A DNA stretch of 64,000 nucleotides from Tychonema litorale BBK16. GTDB taxonomy: Bacteria > Cyanobacteriota > Cyanobacteriia > Cyanobacteriales > Microcoleaceae. Position 1 is the first letter of the stretch. Every line of letters starts with the position of its first letter. The notes under the pieces were generated by a model. That model was given only the letters and a program-made list of their open reading frames with translations. It did not search any database and was not told the origin of the DNA. The translations under genes were made by a program, and so were the position numbers. Below, piece by piece: positions 45,292-53,990 of this stretch. Where the stretch lies: NCBI RefSeq assembly GCF_021648855.1, contig NZ_JAKJHX010000002.1, positions 1-64,000 on the forward strand. The letters are read 5' to 3'.

Positions 45292-46005
45292 TTAATGTTT
45301 ATGAGACTTTTTTGGAAAAGGAATACCTAAACTTTCATGAAAAACAAGTTGAGTTTTATAAGTCAAACGCCGATTAACTTGTTTGATAATCTTTTCCAAA
45401 ATTCCCTCACCAGTTTTTTGAATTAAAGATTTAGACATCGATCGAATAAACTTAGGAAAAGAGACTCCCACAGCTAAATCCAGCTTCCACCCAGCAATGG
45501 TAATTATAGGCGGCAATTGAGAGCGATCGCAACTCGACCATTTTTGGGCAAACTCATCAGCAGATAGTTCCGCCAAATTCATAGCTGAGCAAAAATTAAC
45601 TTCATATCCTGGTGGTGTATAATTCGGAACCGGAATCGTTCTAATCAAATAGCAGCCTTCACTATTAGGCGGCAGTAACTCTAAACCAATTCTGGCTTCA
45701 ACGCGGTAGCCAAAAGCACCAAAACGCCCGATTAATAAATCATAGCCATTTTCTCCGAGCGGTTCAGACTTCATCGGCAAAGCACACTGACAAAACCAAC
45801 TCTTGTGGTTGTTCAAATGCTCCGCCACCGTAGCAGCATCAGCATACATCTCCATGCTGTCTTCAAAATGTGCGCTAAACCAAATCAGCTCAACTTCCTC
45901 GGCTACATCTGCACCTCCAGTTTCCGGTGGCTGCAAACTCGCATCTGGATACCAAAGTTCATCAGAAGCCTCAACGGTTGGATATTCAACGGAATCCTGC
46001 TTCAT
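45292..46005 (-). CDS. DUF1997 family protein
   Basis: About 237 aa. Conserved in cyanobacteria and plant plastids, function unknown. Recognised by the block IWFSAHFEDSMEMYADAATV, CALPMKSEPLGENGYDLLIG (lipid-binding-like beta sheet entry), RFGAFGYRVEARIGLELLPP and the DLAVGVSFPKFIRSMSKSLI helix near the end. The fold is thought to resemble START/polyketide-cyclase-like domains, which is inference. Start at 46005 chosen because AGGAGA lies eight bases upstream; the longer open frame to 46161 overlaps the divergent SDR leader. Confidence 0.8.
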   Translation of the reverse strand: MKQDSVEYPTVEASDELWYPDASLQPPETGGADVAEEVELIWFSAHFEDSMEMYADAATVAEHLNNHKSWFCQCALPMKSEPLGENGYDLLIGRFGAFGYRVEARIGLELLPPNSEGCYLIRTIPVPNYTPPGYEVNFCSAMNLAELSADEFAQKWSSCDRSQLPPIITIAGWKLDLAVGVSFPKFIRSMSKSLIQKTGEGILEKIIKQVNRRLTYKTQLVFHESLGIPFPKKSHKH

Positions 46006-46135
46006 AGTTCGCTCTCCTGTTATAGACGCCAATCGATCGGGTTGGGGATGTAGCAAGGAAGGAAATTCCCTACAATTGAGAATGGATACTTGCTGGTAGC
46101 AACAAAATTTACCCTTGTTAAGGATAACTCGATTT

Positions 46136-46795
46136 ATGAAAGCATTTGTAGCCGGAGCCACAGGTCAAACAGGCCGCCGAATTGTCACAGAATTGGTAAA
46201 GCGCGGAATTCCCGTACGTGCTCTAGTCCGTAACTTAGAAACAGCTAGGCAGATTTTACCGCCGGAAGCTGAGTTAGTCACAGGAGATGTATTAAATGCG
46301 ACTTCGCTAGCCGATGCGATCGGTGATAGTACGGTGTTACTGTGTGCGACGGGTGCGGCCCCTGGTTTTGACCCGACATTGCCTTACCGCGTGGATTTTG
46401 AGGGAACAAAAAATTTGGTGGATGCAGCTAAGGCTAAGGGAATTGAGCATTTTGTGCTGGTAACTTCTCTATGTGTCTCTAACTTTTTTCACCCCCTCAA
46501 TTTGTTTTGGCTAATTTTGGTTTGGAAAAAGCAAGCTGAGGATTATTTACAAAAAAGTGGTTTAACTTATACTATTGTCCGGCCGGGTGGTCTCAAAAAT
46601 GAGGATAATTCTCATGCGATCGTCATGGAGTCAGCGGATAAGTTATCAGATGGTAGCATTCCTCGTACTAAGGTAGCTGAAGTTTGTGTGGAAGCACTCT
46701 TTGAGCCGGCTTCTCGCAATAAGTTAGTGGAGATTGTGGCGAAGTCGGAAGCCTCGGTAAAAAGTTTCGAGCAGTTGTTTGCTAGTGTGATTTGA
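46136..46795 (+). CDS. NAD(P)-binding atypical SDR (NmrA/HSCARG-like)
   Basis: 219 aa from MKAFVAGATGQTGRRIVTEL with the GATGxTGxxI dinucleotide motif at the start, VRALVRNLETARQ, VTGDVLNATSL, HFVLVTSLCVS, and TIVRPGGLKNED. The catalytic YxxxK of classical SDRs is replaced by a degenerate arrangement, as in atypical SDRs that act as redox sensors or plastid-type assembly factors. Such proteins in cyanobacteria are related to plant Tic62/HCF173-like SDRs; a precise role is not assignable. Start chosen at 46136 with AAGGA upstream. Confidence 0.88.
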   Translation: MKAFVAGATGQTGRRIVTELVKRGIPVRALVRNLETARQILPPEAELVTGDVLNATSLADAIGDSTVLLCATGAAPGFDPTLPYRVDFEGTKNLVDAAKAKGIEHFVLVTSLCVSNFFHPLNLFWLILVWKKQAEDYLQKSGLTYTIVRPGGLKNEDNSHAIVMESADKLSDGSIPRTKVAEVCVEALFEPASRNKLVEIVAKSEASVKSFEQLFASVI

Positions 46796-46819
46796 TTGAA
46801 TTAAGTCTGCTCTACTCGT

Positions 46820-46980
46820 TACCAGGCAGAGCCTGGTAACAATTCAAATGTATCCAGAACTAATGTATTGTGGAACAGGCATCTTGCCTGTTGCAAGCTG
46901 AGAAGTGGCAGAGCCTGGGAACCAGTTCAAATGTATCCAGAATTAATGTATTGTGGAACAGGCATCTTGCCTGTTGCAAG
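46820..46980. repeat. Duplicated 55-bp repeat with TGGAACAGGCATCTTGCCTG
   Basis: 46843-46897 and 46926-46980 are identical but for one base. Each contains the inverted repeat ACAGGCATCTTGCCTGT and each is preceded by GGCAGAGCCTGG. A third partial copy, with CATCCTGCCTG, lies at 51948-51981 and provides the stop codon of the SGNH hydrolase gene. Confidence 0.88.
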
Positions 46981-47012
46981 CCCGCCTAGAATCTAAAATC
47001 GATTGATTTTGC

Positions 47013-48293
47013 ATGAAAACTCTCAAGTGGCCAGCTTGGTTTCCCTATCCGATTTCCTGGTTACGGGGATTTGTCCTCGCTCAGAGTTTTAGTTTCGTAG
47101 TAAACAAAGGTATTCCTCTTGTCAATGATGACATGGGCTTTCTGACTTTACTGCTAACCGCTTGGCTAATTCAGTTACCTTTGTTTTTTGTTGCTCACTT
47201 TTTCGCCGCCACAATCTTAAATCCCTTACTCACGGTTTTTGGCAGGTTTCGCCAACGCAAGTTCCAGCGCCGAAAAACTGGCATGAGATCGCACTTCCGG
47301 GAAGGTTTGAACGCTGTAGTAGTCTTGTTTCTGGCATTTAGTCTGTCGCTATTGGTGCAAATTGCGCTTTTTTATTGGCCAGCGCGGGCGATCGATCCAG
47401 TGCAACTATTCACAGGAATCTCTACTCTAACAAAAGTTGCGATCGCAGGTGAATTCGATTTTTGGCTCATCAAATTAGCAGCAGCCTTATCAAGTTTAAC
47501 CCTATTAGCAGCGCCACTATATCAACACGATTTCCGAGTGCGCCGAATGCGGGTTGCTCAAAAATTGACCGAAATTGCTGAAATGGAGCTCACTTTGCTA
47601 GAAGCGAAGAAACTCCAGCGTCGAAAAATGAATTTGCTGAGACAGTCAGAAATTCAAATCTTCGGATTTTTAATTTTAATTGGTATTTTGATTGGTGGCG
47701 CTGTTTTTGTAGCTGTCAATTTGCGGGGAAATCTACAATTTTTACAGCCAGCAAGTGAAGTCAGAAAGAAGCCACCTTTGGCGATGAAAGCCGGTGATCC
47801 TTACATTCGGGCGCTGATGCGAACTATTTCTGCTAGCGAATCGAATGTTTCTCGACCTTATCATGTTGTTTATGGTGGCAAATACATATTAGATTTGAGT
47901 CGCCATCCTGACTGGTGCGTGAAAATCGTGAATGGCCCTAATCAAGGCAAATGTACTACGGCGGCGGGTAGGTATCAATTTTTGAGTTCGACTTGGAAGG
48001 AGAAAGCTGAGCGCTATCACCCGAAACCTGTTAATTTTATGATGTGGAAAGATTACAGTTTTGAGCCAGAATATCAGGATGCTGTGGTTTATGCTTGGTT
48101 GAGCGATCGCAAATTTTGGAAAGCTGATATTTCACAAATGTTGCGAGATGACAAATTAACTGAAGTTTTGCGGATGTTGTCGGGAACTTGGACGAGTTTG
48201 GGATATGGTATTGAAACCAATTCTCTGAGTTCTAGTTTGCCGAGAGTTTACAAAAAAATGCTCGAAGAAGAGTTGAAAAATGCTAGTTCTTAG
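47013..48293 (+). CDS. Membrane-anchored lambda-lysozyme-like (GH104) protein
   Basis: 426 aa. The N-terminal 250 residues hold about five membrane helices (LRGFVLAQSFSFVVNKGIPL, LLLTAWLIQLPLFFVAHFFA, NAVVVLFLAFSLSLLVQIAL, a segment near 155, and FGFLILIGILIGGAVFVAVN). From about 265 there is a domain like phage lambda endolysin (transglycosylase): LMRTISASESNVSRPYHVVY with a Glu in the catalytic position, YGG, HPDW, GKCTTAAGRYQFLSSTWKEK, then YSFEPEYQDAVVYAWL and a C-terminal helical part. It should cleave peptidoglycan glycan strands on the outer face. It may be host-derived or domesticated; no phage genes are adjacent. Confidence 0.8.
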   Translation: MKTLKWPAWFPYPISWLRGFVLAQSFSFVVNKGIPLVNDDMGFLTLLLTAWLIQLPLFFVAHFFAATILNPLLTVFGRFRQRKFQRRKTGMRSHFREGLNAVVVLFLAFSLSLLVQIALFYWPARAIDPVQLFTGISTLTKVAIAGEFDFWLIKLAAALSSLTLLAAPLYQHDFRVRRMRVAQKLTEIAEMELTLLEAKKLQRRKMNLLRQSEIQIFGFLILIGILIGGAVFVAVNLRGNLQFLQPASEVRKKPPLAMKAGDPYIRALMRTISASESNVSRPYHVVYGGKYILDLSRHPDWCVKIVNGPNQGKCTTAAGRYQFLSSTWKEKAERYHPKPVNFMMWKDYSFEPEYQDAVVYAWLSDRKFWKADISQMLRDDKLTEVLRMLSGTWTSLGYGIETNSLSSSLPRVYKKMLEEELKNASS

Positions 48294-48365
48294 TTTGTTA
48301 ACAGTTAGCAGTTATTTACTATTCGTTATGCGTTATATCAATTCCGGGTGCGCCGGAATGATATA

Positions 48366-48430
48366 GAGGAGACGGCACTGCCGTGTCCCTACCGCGATAA
48401 ATTGTAGGGACACGGCACTGCCGTCTCCTC
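48366..48430. terminator. Perfect 27-bp inverted repeat between convergent genes
   Basis: Arms 48366-48392 and 48404-48430 are exact complements (GAGGAGACGGCACTGCCGTG plus TCCCTAC) with an 11-base loop. It is a double copy of the CACGGCACTGCCGTG family. It sits between the ends of the lysozyme-like gene and the small secreted protein gene and would form a strong hairpin in both transcripts; termination is inferred. Confidence 0.65.
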
Positions 48431-48466
48431 CGTCTTCTCTATTTTTAGATTAGCATTTATCTGGCA

Positions 48467-48760
48467 TTACAAAAACTTGATGCAGCCGTCCTTGATTTCA
48501 ATTTTAGCACCATCTTTGATTTCAACTTTGCCACAAGGTGTTTCAATAATGCCGACTTTGCCGGTTCCCTGTACAGTAGAGGCAGAAGTGGTACTGGCAT
48601 TGAAAGTTACTTCTTTGGTGTTACCATCCATCTCTACTTTCATGACGTACTTTTTCGAGTCTTTGTTATAGTATTGGATGTACACACTACCAAAAACACT
48701 GGTTGGCAAGAACAGAGTTGATAGAACAATAGCCGATCCAAGGATAAGGGATTTTTTCAT
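48467..48760 (-). CDS. Small secreted protein, function unknown
   Basis: 97 aa from MKKSLILGSAIVLSTLFLPT with a classic signal peptide (likely cleavage after SVFG or nearby). The mature part is short and beta-rich: VYIQYYNKDSKKYVMKVEMD, GNTKEVTFNAS, Ser/Thr stretch, VGIIETPCGKVEIKDGAKIE and IKDGCIKFL, with two Cys. No family recognised. Start at 48760 chosen because it places the Lys-Lys-hydrophobic signal at the N-terminus. Confidence 0.75.
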   Translation of the reverse strand: MKKSLILGSAIVLSTLFLPTSVFGSVYIQYYNKDSKKYVMKVEMDGNTKEVTFNASTTSASTVQGTGKVGIIETPCGKVEIKDGAKIEIKDGCIKFL

Positions 48761-48972
48761 CTGGGTAACAGAGTCTAAATGGACATTGATTGGTGTCGAT
48801 CGCTTGAATTGACCCAACAAGTGAGGACTTATTTATATTAAAACTTATCAAGCACAAAGTGTCTAGAGGCTATTTACCAAAACTCTCAAACATTTTCCCG
48901 ATCGCGTACAATATCGAATTAAATATCCTTAAAATATGAAAAACTCTCAATCTCAGTCTTTTTCCGCTGATT

Positions 48973-49635
48973 GTGGTCGCTACTATTGTGTCGTCGCTGC
49001 TCTTTATTGCGATTCCGGCTATTTTTATTTTCGGCGATTCAGTCTCGCCTCTGCGCTGGATTTTGCCTGTGGTAATCGTGGCTTGGTCGATCGCAATGGC
49101 GATGTTTCGATCGCCCGCAGTGTCGCTGTTGGGCAAATATGCCAGTCAAACGCAGTTGCCCCAAGCCATGAGTTTATTGGTGCTTGTAGGGGGATTGGTT
49201 GGGGCAACAAGGCCTGTTGCCGGAGATTTTATTCTGAGTTTGGGGCCTGGTTTTACTTTCGCTATTGGTTCGTTTGTATTGTTGGGTGCGGTGGCTTTTT
49301 TGCGATCGGTTAATCCTGATGCTGTGGTGTCGGAATTGCCACCGGATACTGCAATTTCCGAGCAAGTTGCGATCGCACCGCTGGCATTAATTGCACTAAC
49401 GGGAATGTCTGTTGCTTGGGGAAGTCGGGCGATGGGAGAACGGATTTTGCCCCATGTTTTCCAAACTCATATCATCGGTGTTGATCCTAAATTGTTAATG
49501 GCTGGATTTACCTTAGCTTTGGCTATTACTTCTTTACTGGCTGGGCTGATTGTGGGGGCGATCGCCTTTTTGGTTGCTGCTGTTTGTGTCATCGCGGGCG
49601 ATCGGCTGAAACAGACGCGATCTGTAACAAATTAA
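48973..49635 (+). pseudogene. Truncated MFS transporter
   Basis: About 220 codons encode five or so membrane helices of a major-facilitator or sugar-symporter type protein: SLLFIAIPAIFIFGDSVSPL, WILPVVIVAWSIAMAMFRSP, then AVSLLGKYASQTQLPQAMSL, RPVAGDFILSLGPGFTFAIG and ALTGMSVAWGSRAMGERILP. The motif around MFRSPAVSLL matches mid-protein helices of cyanobacterial MFS members of 400 or more residues. The first two or three helices are absent (an in-frame stop at 48937) and the C-terminal part is shortened. I treat it as a decayed remnant. Confidence 0.7.
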
Positions 49636-49790
49636 TAAGACTTGTTATGTAGTTTATATTGATCCCTGGCTATCGTGAATAATTATTGCATCGTTTCATC
49701 TCTATTGCCATTCTGAGTAATAATAGGAATATCGAGCAATCGCTGAGAAATTTCACCAGGGCAACCTAGGAATTAATTGAGGATACTACT

Positions 49791-49985
49791 ATGTTTTGCT
49801 TGACATCAGAAGACAGAAATTTAGAGCTAATCGAAGCCGGAAATAGCGGATTAAGAGGTTCTGGAGCATCCGCTGCGAATAGGAATCTTGTCAGAAAACG
49901 AGTTTATAAAGATGAAGCCTTGGTGGCTGCAACATTGAGAGGATTACCACAGCTTTTGTCATCGCTGGAAAGCTTTCGCGAGTAA
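49791..49985 (+). CDS. Small hypothetical protein (64 aa)
   Basis: Begins MFCLTSEDRNLELIEAGNSG; basic middle RNLVRKRVYKDEALVAATLR and a helical end. GAGG lies about nine bases before the ATG. No family recognised. It could be a real small gene or a chance frame; codon use looks ordinary. Confidence 0.4.
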   Translation: MFCLTSEDRNLELIEAGNSGLRGSGASAANRNLVRKRVYKDEALVAATLRGLPQLLSSLESFRE

Positions 49986-50010
49986 TGATCGGCGATTGAA
50001 GTGACCTAAA

Positions 50011-50355
50011 TTACTTCCAAACACCCGAAAATATATTTCTAACTGCGATCGCAATTCGATTCAAGTCTTCTTTCAGCAGTGGTGGCCAAGAAACTCCTCT
50101 GCGAAGTCCGGCTTCAAATTGCTGCAAACTCTCTACCGACAGTAAATGGAGTGCTGAGATTAATTGTCGATCGAGCATTGGAGATTCTTGCAACCCCTCA
50201 AACAATATTTTTAAAGCCAATAAAATCGCCGTCACCTGTCCGGGGATAGGTGACAGACCTTGTTGGAGACGCATCAAAAAAGCGTCAGGATTTTTCTTGG
50301 TTTCCAGGGCGCTTCCCTGGTCTATCAGAAAACTACGGGCGGTTTTGTAATCCAT
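50011..50355 (-). CDS. Conserved hypothetical protein (114 aa)
   Basis: All-helical small protein: MDYKTARSFLIDQGSALETK, DAFLMRLQQGLSPIPGQVTA, ILLALKILFEGLQESPMLDR, QLISALHLLSVESLQQFEAG, ending VRNIFSGVWK. No signal or membrane segment. It looks like a typical small cyanobacterial protein of unknown role. Divergent from the SGNH hydrolase gene 69 bp away. Confidence 0.6.
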   Translation of the reverse strand: MDYKTARSFLIDQGSALETKKNPDAFLMRLQQGLSPIPGQVTAILLALKILFEGLQESPMLDRQLISALHLLSVESLQQFEAGLRRGVSWPPLLKEDLNRIAIAVRNIFSGVWK

Positions 50356-50423
50356 TTGATCTGCGATCGAACTTTAATCATTATATCATTATTTGTTAAT
50401 GTCAATCCATTTTAGATTGAACA

Positions 50424-51950
50424 ATGGCAAAACACACAAAAAAGAGCAAAAAATCGAACAAGTACGCCTACCTATGGACACTTGGTCTATGTTTGAGTTT
50501 CCTGTTAGTTCCAACCATCCAGAAAATCAACTCTCAGCCAGTATTCCCTCCACCCGCACTCATTGCCAACAACGCTAATTTTGGAGCTAACATTCAAAGG
50601 ACAATGAGCTTGCTAGCTAGCAGCACCCCAACGAATCGCAAACCAGTACGAATCCTATTTTACGGCCAATCTATCACCGAACAACAATGGTCACAAGATG
50701 TAGCAAATGACATCAAAAAGCGATTCCCTTATGCAGATTTAACCATTGAAAACCGAGCTCTCGGAGGATTTGCTGCCCCATTGTTGATTCGTCCTAGCGA
50801 ACATGATTTATATCCTTTTTATCCAGACTTGCTAATTTTCCATGTCTACGGCGGAGACCAAGATTACGAGAAAATGATTGCCAATATCCGCCGCCGCACC
50901 ACTAGCGAAATACTAATACATTCAGATCACATCGACTGGATTCCAACGGGAAATAATGACGATGCAGATAGCGTCAAAAGATACGAGTGGCACAATACTC
51001 ATTCTACTAAATGGCTACCTGAACTTGCAGCTAAATATGGATGCGAAATCGCCGAAGTTCGCGAACCTTGGAGACGGTATTTGCAAGAAAATAAATTGCA
51101 ACCAAAACAGCTATTAAGCGACACCATTCACCTCAATGATTGGGGAAACTTTCTCCTAGCAGCCCTCATCAAACCCCACCTGCGATACAATCCAAATTTC
51201 CCCAAAAAACCTGAGCAAGATTTAGTCAAAACCTATACAGTTGGCAGTGATGTCCAGTGGAAAGATGGAAAATTACGGTTAGAATTTGAAGGAAATAGAA
51301 TAGATGCGATCGCAGATCAAGCCCTCAATACCAGTGCAACCCCTGCTAACATTACCATAGACGGCAAAAAACCCTCCAAGTTTCCCGAACTTTATGCCAT
51401 TACTCGCCCCAGTCCCACAGTTGGAGTCAGTTGGCCTGCAATTATCCAAGTATCCAATCAGAAACCGCTCATTATTGAAGATTGGAAAGCAGTAATTACT
51501 GAGATAAATGGCGACGCGACCAAGTTTAAGTTTGACGTATTTGGTTCCAAAACAGGTTACGATGGTAGCGGTACAAACGACCAATTATTTGTCTCAAATT
51601 CTGGCCGTGTTGTTATCGAACCAAGAAACTGGTGGCTGAAAAATTCCTACGAATATTCTAAACAGCCAACACCCAAAGGATTCGAGATTAAATGGCAGAT
51701 AAAACCGATGTTTGTGGACTACTATGTGCCACCACAAATTGCCGATTCAACCCGCGAATATTATACCACATTGGCTCAGAATTTGAGCAACTCCAAACAT
51801 ATTTTGGAAATCGTTCCTGAAGCTAACGGGAAAGTTCCTATTCAAGCAATTCGAGTCTATCGCCCTCCTTACAAGCCTGAAGCAAAAAATCCCAAAAGCA
51901 ACCCAGGGGCGGGCAAGATGCCCAACCCCTACTCCCCACAAGAAACTTAA
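50424..51950 (+). CDS. SGNH/GDSL-type hydrolase with N-terminal anchor
   Basis: 508 aa. A basic N-terminus (MAKHTKKSKKSNKY) and a hydrophobic segment (about 16-34) suggest a membrane-anchored or exported protein. An SGNH domain follows at about 75-250: nucleophile Ser in LFYGQSITEQQWS, Gly in ENRALGGFAAP, DLLIFHVYGGDQDY and catalytic Asp-His in LLSDTIHLNDWGNFL. The C-terminal 250 residues are beta-rich (VGSDVQWKDGKLRLEFEGNR, GVSWPAIIQV) and may bind carbohydrate. It probably deacetylates or cleaves esters on polysaccharide, which is inference. The stop codon lies at the start of a dispersed repeat (51948). Confidence 0.8.
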   Translation: MAKHTKKSKKSNKYAYLWTLGLCLSFLLVPTIQKINSQPVFPPPALIANNANFGANIQRTMSLLASSTPTNRKPVRILFYGQSITEQQWSQDVANDIKKRFPYADLTIENRALGGFAAPLLIRPSEHDLYPFYPDLLIFHVYGGDQDYEKMIANIRRRTTSEILIHSDHIDWIPTGNNDDADSVKRYEWHNTHSTKWLPELAAKYGCEIAEVREPWRRYLQENKLQPKQLLSDTIHLNDWGNFLLAALIKPHLRYNPNFPKKPEQDLVKTYTVGSDVQWKDGKLRLEFEGNRIDAIADQALNTSATPANITIDGKKPSKFPELYAITRPSPTVGVSWPAIIQVSNQKPLIIEDWKAVITEINGDATKFKFDVFGSKTGYDGSGTNDQLFVSNSGRVVIEPRNWWLKNSYEYSKQPTPKGFEIKWQIKPMFVDYYVPPQIADSTREYYTTLAQNLSNSKHILEIVPEANGKVPIQAIRVYRPPYKPEAKNPKSNPGAGKMPNPYSPQET

Positions 51951-51981
51951 TGTATTGTGGAACAGGCATCCTGCCTGTTTC
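51948..51981. repeat. Third copy (partial) of the AACAGGCATC.TGCCTGTT repeat
   Basis: TAATGTATTGTGGAACAGGC then ATCCTGCCTGTT; its first three bases form the TAA of the SGNH hydrolase gene. Followed by AGTCAACAGTTAACAGTTAAC heptamer-type sequence, up to about 52015. Confidence 0.8.
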
Positions 51982-52010
51982 TAAAAAAGTCAACAGTTAA
52001 CAGTTAACAT

Positions 52011-52823
52011 TCAACTTCTAGTAATACCTAACTCATGAAATAGTAACAGTGACAAGAAGAAATCTGCGACAAAAATAAACACCCAAGAAGTCACTACCGC
52101 CGCCGTAGCAGCTTGTCCAACCCCCTTACCTCCCCCCGTCGTAGTCAGTCCCCAACCGCAACCCACAAGCGCAATAATCAATCCAAAAATAAAACTCTTA
52201 ATCGCCACAGTTACTAAATCCCAAGGCCCTAAAAAAGTCCGCACCGACTCCAAAAATACTGACGGTTCCAACTCATAAAAAATAGCCGCTACAAACACTC
52301 CGCCCACAATCCCCACCGCCACCGAAAAAATCGTTAATATTGGCAACATTACACAGCAAGCTATCACTCTCGGTACTACCAAATAATCCACCGGATTGGT
52401 TCTCAACATATACAGTGCATCTATTTGTTCCGTCACCTGCATTTCCCCGATTTCCGCTGCAAAGGCTGAACCAACTTGTCCCGCCACAACACCGGCTGTT
52501 AAAACTGGTGCTAATTCGCGGCAAAATGCCAAAGCAAAAGCACCTCCCACCGCCCCCACTGCCCCAAATCGAATCAATTCTCTGGCTGATTGAATTGTGA
52601 AAATCATGCCAGCAAAGAAAGCTATTAATAGTACAGCGCGTAAAGAATCTAACCCTACTGTTACTAGGTGTTCCATGATTTTGCGGCGGTCAATTTTGCC
52701 GCTGAGGATTCGCCATAGCACTTGTCCGCCTAGGAACAAGGTGACAGAAAATCTCTGGAACCATCTGTTGTTAAAGGTTTCATCTAAATGATAATCCCGC
52801 TTTTTTTGGTGTTTTTTAACCAA
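52011..52823 (-). CDS. MlaE/YrbE-type ABC transporter permease
   Basis: Inner-membrane permease of the lipid-trafficking Mla/MCE-type ABC systems (TGD1-like in plastids), 270 aa. N-terminal amphipathic part (LSGKIDRRKIMEHLVTVGLD) then five or so helices with the MlaE pattern: RAVLLIAFFAGMIFTIQSAR, GAVGGAFALAFCRELAPVLT, AGQVGSAFAAEIGEMQVTEQ (EQIDA motif), IDALYMLRTNPVDYLVVPRV and VVTSWVFIFVADFFLSLLLF. The ATPase and MCE-domain partners are not adjacent. Confidence 0.95.
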   Translation of the reverse strand: MVKKHQKKRDYHLDETFNNRWFQRFSVTLFLGGQVLWRILSGKIDRRKIMEHLVTVGLDSLRAVLLIAFFAGMIFTIQSARELIRFGAVGAVGGAFALAFCRELAPVLTAGVVAGQVGSAFAAEIGEMQVTEQIDALYMLRTNPVDYLVVPRVIACCVMLPILTIFSVAVGIVGGVFVAAIFYELEPSVFLESVRTFLGPWDLVTVAIKSFIFGLIIALVGCGWGLTTTGGGKGVGQAATAAVVTSWVFIFVADFFLSLLLFHELGITRS

Positions 52824-52857
52824 TGATTTACATTGTATATTTGAGATTGCTGCACAC

Positions 52858-52930
52858 TACTAACTAATGACTAATGACTAATGACTAATGACTACTAACT
52901 AATGACTAATGACTACTAACTAATGACTAA
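52858..52930. repeat. TAATGAC heptamer array
   Basis: About nine units of ACTAATG with interspersed ACTACTA in two longer blocks, running to the stop codon of the patatin gene. Same type as 34563-34600. Confidence 0.9.
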
Positions 52931-53968
52931 TTATTCGGCAAGCAACAAGTCGATAAACTGATCCAATTCTTGATTATGCTTTTCTACTTGTTCCTTACCA
53001 ATTTTTAGCAATTGTGATATCTTCGGTTCCGAGGCATCATCGATGGGTAGCGGTTCTTGGTATAAACTCAAATCTGGAGTAATTCTCAAATATTGATTTG
53101 GTCTTTCAATCGCATCAAAAATTTGCATGAGTTGATAATTGACAGTTTCAGCAACTCCTGTCATCAGTATATTAATCAAAGGCTCAAGCCACTCTACTTG
53201 ACCCCAGTCTTTCGCTTCTTGGTAGGGATATTTTTTTTGAGCGTCTCCTGTTCCCAAGGATAAGATTACCATTTCTTTTGCGGTTGGGCCTCTATCGGGG
53301 CGGTCGTCGGGAATTCGGAATTTGTGTCTAACTTCTGCATAAGCACAAAGTGCGGGATTGTTGGCGAATACTCCTCCGTCAACTAAAGCGTAGGATTTGT
53401 TTGTCAAAGAGGAGATTTTGGGAATTTCAAAGTAGGAGGGGGCTGCTGATGTGGCTCTGGTTATATCTCTGATAAGATAGTCGTTTTCGACATTTTCTCT
53501 AGCATCTATTTGATTAAAAAAGTGCGCTTTTCTTCTTTCGATATCGTAACTGGTAATCAAACAAGGTTTCAGCATTTCACTCAGCTTGCAATCTGCAAAG
53601 TGTTCTAAAAAAAATTTTTCTAGGTCAATGCTGGAATATTTTTCATCTACTAAACCGTCTAGAGAGGTAAGTGTTTGCCAAAATGAATTCTTGAAAATAT
53701 CGCGACCACTTTTGATCGAAAAATTTACAGCATCTTGGGCTGACCACAGAGGTCTAGTGGGATTTTTGGGGTCGGGAAATAAGTAAGTGCAAGTTAAGAT
53801 TCCTCCTGCACTTGTGCCGGCAATTAAATCAAAGTAGTCAGCTATTTTCGCGTCTGGGTTGCCGCTTTTTTGTTGGAGTTTTTCTTCAATGCTGACTGCA
53901 ACTTGTCCGGGGATAATCCCTCTAATGCCGCCTCCATCTATGGATAAAATTCTGGTATATTTAGCCAT
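52931..53968 (-). CDS. Patatin-like phospholipase
   Basis: 345 aa. It hydrolyses acyl ester bonds of lipids with a Ser-Asp dyad. The oxyanion loop is at the very start (RILSIDGGGIRGIIPGQVAV), the nucleophile Ser in LIAGTSAGGILTC (about 53), and the catalytic Asp in ALVDGGVFANNPALCAYAEV (about 200). CBASS-type patatins share this start (SIDGGGIRG), but no cyclase or CD-NTase gene lies nearby, so a defence role is not supported here. It lies between the mlaE-like permease and mtnB, all on the minus strand. Confidence 0.92.
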   Translation of the reverse strand: MAKYTRILSIDGGGIRGIIPGQVAVSIEEKLQQKSGNPDAKIADYFDLIAGTSAGGILTCTYLFPDPKNPTRPLWSAQDAVNFSIKSGRDIFKNSFWQTLTSLDGLVDEKYSSIDLEKFFLEHFADCKLSEMLKPCLITSYDIERRKAHFFNQIDARENVENDYLIRDITRATSAAPSYFEIPKISSLTNKSYALVDGGVFANNPALCAYAEVRHKFRIPDDRPDRGPTAKEMVILSLGTGDAQKKYPYQEAKDWGQVEWLEPLINILMTGVAETVNYQLMQIFDAIERPNQYLRITPDLSLYQEPLPIDDASEPKISQLLKIGKEQVEKHNQELDQFIDLLLAE

Positions 53969-53990
53969 AATTATTACCTCAATTTGCTAT

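Noticed and set aside
47013-48293. Lysozyme-like gene as evidence of a prophage
   Set aside because: No integrase, structural or holin genes surround it, and the domain is fused to membrane helices.
48936-49313. 125-codon frame overlapping the MFS remnant
   Set aside because: Cys- and Tyr-rich with no sense; it is a shadow of the transporter frame.
52931-53968. Patatin gene as part of a CBASS-type defence system
   Set aside because: The N-terminus resembles CBASS patatins, but no CD-NTase or ancillary genes are near; the neighbours are a lipid permease and methionine salvage.
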